Shown here piece by piece: positions 61,638 to 64,000 of a stretch of DNA of 64,000 nt. Source of the stretch: JAEUJM01 sp041908445 (lineage in GTDB: Bacteria > Actinomycetota > Acidimicrobiia > Acidimicrobiales > DATDAH01); the NCBI GenBank assembly GCA_041908445.1, contig JAYRFK010000017.1:6376-70375 (forward strand). Reading direction: 5' to 3'. Position numbers and translations under genes: made by a program. The notes beneath the pieces are model-generated. The model searched no databases. It had not been told where the DNA came from and was given only the letters and a program-made list of their open reading frames with translations. Positions within the stretch are counted from its first letter, which is position 1, and each line of letters opens with the position of its first letter.

Positions 61638-62714
61638 ATGGGACTCCGGGTGGTGGTGTGGGGGACGGGGAACGTGGGGCGGCCGGCCATCCGGGCCGTG
61701 GAGGCCCACGCGGACCTCGACCTCGTCGGTGTGATCGTGGCCAACCCCGACAAGGTGGGGCGCGACGCCGGCGAGCTGGCGTTCGTCGAGCCGCTGGGGG
61801 TCGCGGCCACCGACGACCGGTCGATCGCGCTCGGGGGCGACGTCGACGCCGTCGTCTACGCCGCGACCGCGGACACCCGCCCCGAGGAGGCCTACGCCGA
61901 CCTGCTCGACTGCCTCCGCAGCGGCGCCAACGTCGTGTCGACCGCGTTCTATCCGCTGCTGCACCCGCCGTCGGCCCCGGCCGAGCTGCTCGACGTGGTC
62001 GGCCCGGCCTGCGTCGAGGGCGACAGCTCGGTCTTCGTCTCGGGCATCGACCCGGGCTGGGCCCTCGACATCCTGCCGGGGCTGGTGTCGGGGGTCGGCG
62101 CCGGCATCACCGAGGTCCGCGTGCAGGAGCTGTTCAACTACGCGCTGTACGACCAGCCCGAGGTCGTGCGCGAGGTCATCGGCTTCGGCGGCCCGATGGA
62201 CGAGACGCCGCTCATGCTGCTCGACTTCTCCCTCGACATGGTCTGGTCGCCGATGCTGCGCATCCTCGCCGACCAGCTCGAGGTGACCCTCGACGACATC
62301 GAGATCTCGGTGGAGCGGCGCCCGCTCGAGCGCACCATCGACGTGCCGGGCATGGGCACGTTCGAGGCGGGCACCCAGGGCGCCTTCCGCTTCGAGGTGA
62401 AGGGCATCGTCGGGGGCCACCCGCTGCTCGTGGTCGACCACGTCACCCGCATCGACGACGCCTGCGCGCCCGACTGGCCCTCGTCCTCGTCACCCGGCGG
62501 CGAGCACCGGGTGCAGTTGTCGGGCCACCCGAACCTCACGGTGTCGGTGCACGGCACCGAGCCGGGCGAGCCCGGCGCCGCCGGCGGCGGCAACGCCAGC
62601 GCCGCCAACCGCTGCGTGAACGCGATCCCCGCCGTGGTGGCGGCGCCCGCCGGCCCCGTCCACCCCCTCGATCTGCCCACCATCACCGGCGCCCGCCAGC
62701 TCCGCCGGCGCTGA
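61638..62714 (+). CDS. DapB-like NAD(P)-binding dehydrogenase
   Basis: 358 residues. ATG 61638 follows TAGGGT (61624-61629) by 8 bases. Rossmann start V-V-V-W-G-T-G-N-V-G-R-P-A-I-R, then Y-A-A-T-A-D and G-I-D-P-G-W-A-L-D. The family resembles dihydrodipicolinate reductase N-terminal domains and 2,4-diaminopentanoate dehydrogenase; many actinobacterial members are of unknown substrate. Gene stands alone. Confidence 0.78.
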   Translation: MGLRVVVWGTGNVGRPAIRAVEAHADLDLVGVIVANPDKVGRDAGELAFVEPLGVAATDDRSIALGGDVDAVVYAATADTRPEEAYADLLDCLRSGANVVSTAFYPLLHPPSAPAELLDVVGPACVEGDSSVFVSGIDPGWALDILPGLVSGVGAGITEVRVQELFNYALYDQPEVVREVIGFGGPMDETPLMLLDFSLDMVWSPMLRILADQLEVTLDDIEISVERRPLERTIDVPGMGTFEAGTQGAFRFEVKGIVGGHPLLVVDHVTRIDDACAPDWPSSSSPGGEHRVQLSGHPNLTVSVHGTEPGEPGAAGGGNASAANRCVNAIPAVVAAPAGPVHPLDLPTITGARQLRRR

Positions 62715-62744
62715 TCAGGCCCGCGTCGACCGGCGGCGTCGCCT

Positions 62745-62908
62745 GCGCTGGCTTGGACTCGGCGCATCGCGCCGCACGTGGTGCGGATGGATGCGCTGGG
62801 TTGAACTCGGCGCACTGGTGGCGCCGGGGCGGTCGCCGGCGCTGAGTTGAACTGGGCGCATCGCGCCGTCCGCGTGGTGGTTGGATGCGCCGGGTTGGGG
62901 TGAGCGCA
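62745..62908. repeat. Tandem repeat, four units of about 47 bp
   Basis: Copies start at 62745, 62793, 62839 and 62887 with the shared core GCGCTGGGTTGAACTCGGCG and variants. Each core is an imperfect palindrome bounded by TGCGC / GCGCA. The array fills the gap between two convergent genes and has no reading frame worth calling. Confidence 0.85.
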
Positions 62909-62934
62909 GACCGAGGGGACGGGCGAGGCGTCGC

Positions 62935-64000
62935 TCAGCCCGGGTCGATGCGGACGACCTGGCTCGACCCGCTGGCTACCCACACGTCCCGGTTGGTGGC
63001 GGCGATGCTGCTCGGGTCGACGACGTCTATCGTGGCCACGATCTCGTTGCTCGACGGTTCCACCCTCACGACCTGACCGCTCTCGAGCGTCACCCACGCG
63101 GCGCGTTGCGTGGTGGCCACGTCGACGGGCCGAGCGGGTAGCTGGACGGTCTCGACCACCTCGTCGGTGTCGGGGTCGACACGGATGAGATCGTCACCTT
63201 CTGCGTCGGCCACCCAGACGGCCCCGTCGGTGGCGGCGACGGCGACCGGTGCCCCGCCCACCGAGATCGTCTCGCTCACGCTGACGGCGGCGGGGTCGAT
63301 GCGCAGGAGCCGGCCTCCGGAGGAGTCGGCGACCCACACTGCGCTCGTCGTGGCGGCGATGTCACTCATGGCCATCCCGCGATCGTCGATCTGCAGCTCC
63401 GTTGCCTCGCCCGTCGCGCGATCGAAACGGGTGACCATGTCGAACAAGACGCTGTCAGCGGCGGTCCACGCCGCCTGCTCGGTGGCGGTGATCGCTCCTG
63501 CGTTCGGGCCCTGATTCTGGGTGCCTCGGAGGACGACTTCGTTCGACGACGGATCGATCCTCAGCGCCAACAGGGTGCTGTCGACCCAGACGTCATCGCC
63601 TGCGGCCGCGATGCCGTCGAGGAAGTCGCCCGATGAGCTCAAGCTCCCTCCGAGTGCCTCGATGCCGGCGGGAACGTCGACGATCGCTGCCGATTCGAGC
63701 GTGGTGGGGTCCACGCGGGTCACCGTGCCCTCGCCATCGTTCACCGCCCAGAGTGCGTCGGGGGTGGCAGCGAGTGCATCGACGTCCTCGCGAACCGCGG
63801 TCCTGATCGCGAGTGTGTCCGTCACCGTGTTCGCGGTTCCTGGCGTCGTGGTGCTCGGCGTCGACGTCGAACTGGTCGAGGGGCTGGCGTTGTCGCCGCC
63901 GCCGCCGAGGACGAGGAACGCGCCGACCCCGAGGGCGAGGACGGCGAGGATTCCGACCCCGATGAGGAGGGGGGTCTTGGACCGGGTGGTGGGGGCGGTC
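62935..64000 (-). CDS. Membrane-anchored beta-propeller protein, N-terminal part outside window
   Basis: Open to the window edge (355 codons here). In the visible part: basic R-S-K-T, one TM helix (L-L-I-G-V-G-I-L-A-V-L-A-L-G-V-G-A-F-L-V-L), a Ser/Thr/Pro linker, then about six Vgb/YVTN-like blades with A-V-W-V-A-D, D-V-W-V-A-S and repeated R-V-D-P / R-I-D-P. The propeller should be outside. A missing N-terminal cytosolic domain, for example a Ser/Thr kinase, is possible. Confidence 0.8.
   Translation of the reverse strand, partial: TAPTTRSKTPLLIGVGILAVLALGVGAFLVLGGGGDNASPSTSSTSTPSTTTPGTANTVTDTLAIRTAVREDVDALAATPDALWAVNDGEGTVTRVDPTTLESAAIVDVPAGIEALGGSLSSSGDFLDGIAAAGDDVWVDSTLLALRIDPSSNEVVLRGTQNQGPNAGAITATEQAAWTAADSVLFDMVTRFDRATGEATELQIDDRGMAMSDIAATTSAVWVADSSGGRLLRIDPAAVSVSETISVGGAPVAVAATDGAVWVADAEGDDLIRVDPDTDEVVETVQLPARPVDVATTQRAAWVTLESGQVVRVEPSSNEIVATIDVVDPSSIAATNRDVWVASGSSQVVRIDPG

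Noticed and set aside
62715..62934. Gap before the last gene checked for a tRNA or small RNA
   Set aside because: Only the 47-bp tandem array is visible; no cloverleaf arms or CCA-like end.

Overview
The window is 64 kb of very GC-rich, densely coded DNA with genes on both strands and short gaps. The gene content points to a free-living aerobic actinobacterium, most likely of the class Acidimicrobiia. Clues are F420-type PPOX and Ddn-like proteins, a DUF2510 protein, an Rpf-like cell-wall lytic protein, an MmyB-like regulator, AlkB alkane hydroxylase, a flavin monooxygenase, MMPL, PPK2/CYTH, and many start codons lying 6-8 bases after a -10-like hexamer (TAnnnT, or CAAGAT/CAGACT/CAGCCT), which implies leaderless mRNAs. 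The taxon is an inference; no rRNA or tRNA gene was seen.

Layout. 1-9 kb: a DUF2510 protein, a two-TM protein, SRPBCC proteins, an SDR, a large secreted M23-peptidase/NHL-propeller fusion, two facing gene remnants, a PPOX protein, an Rpf-like protein and DUF302. 9-17 kb: a quinone-type reductase, an HD hydrolase, a first molybdopterin oxidoreductase, an MMPL transporter, a four-Cys mini-protein and a lipocalin-type protein. 17-21 kb: a paired ABC exporter. 21-26 kb: a C45-type acyltransferase divergent from MarR, a flavin monooxygenase, an APH-like kinase and an aldo/keto reductase, separated by conspicuous palindromes.

26.3-34.7 kb: a minus-strand operon chain that looks like an N-oxide respiration and nitric-oxide defence locus. 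It runs Rrf2 regulator, YwiC, RIC/ScdA, truncated globin, NarI/DsrM-like membrane protein, molybdopterin reductase, 16-Cys ferredoxin, Tat-type Rieske protein, a 2-TM protein and a TDT/TehA transporter, with many 1-4 nt stop/start overlaps. 34.7-40.2 kb: a methyltransferase, a Ddn-like protein, PPK2 convergent with CYTH, PAP2, and a third molybdopterin oxidoreductase. 40-50 kb: a carotenoid oxygenase, DUF2277, a K+ channel, HtpX, a CNNM/CBS protein, a propeller protein, a nitrobindin-like protein and a ClC channel divergent from a second MarR.

50-64 kb: DUF72, an oxidoreductase with an ABC-2 transporter, SHOCT and DUF6325 proteins, TetR-alkB divergent from a diiron ferritin-like protein through a two-fold symmetric promoter, a lipoprotein, an MmyB-like regulator, a PLP aminotransferase overlapping antisense with a PAP2 protein, a DapB-like dehydrogenase, a 47-bp tandem repeat and a membrane-anchored propeller protein running off the edge.

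Recurring themes are (1) leaderless promoters, (2) operator-like palindromes placed over -10 elements and start codons of regulator genes, and (3) 40-50 bp perfect or near-perfect palindromes at gene boundaries, sometimes as matching pairs that bracket one gene or one divergent pair. All functional statements are read from motifs and context; no database search was run.
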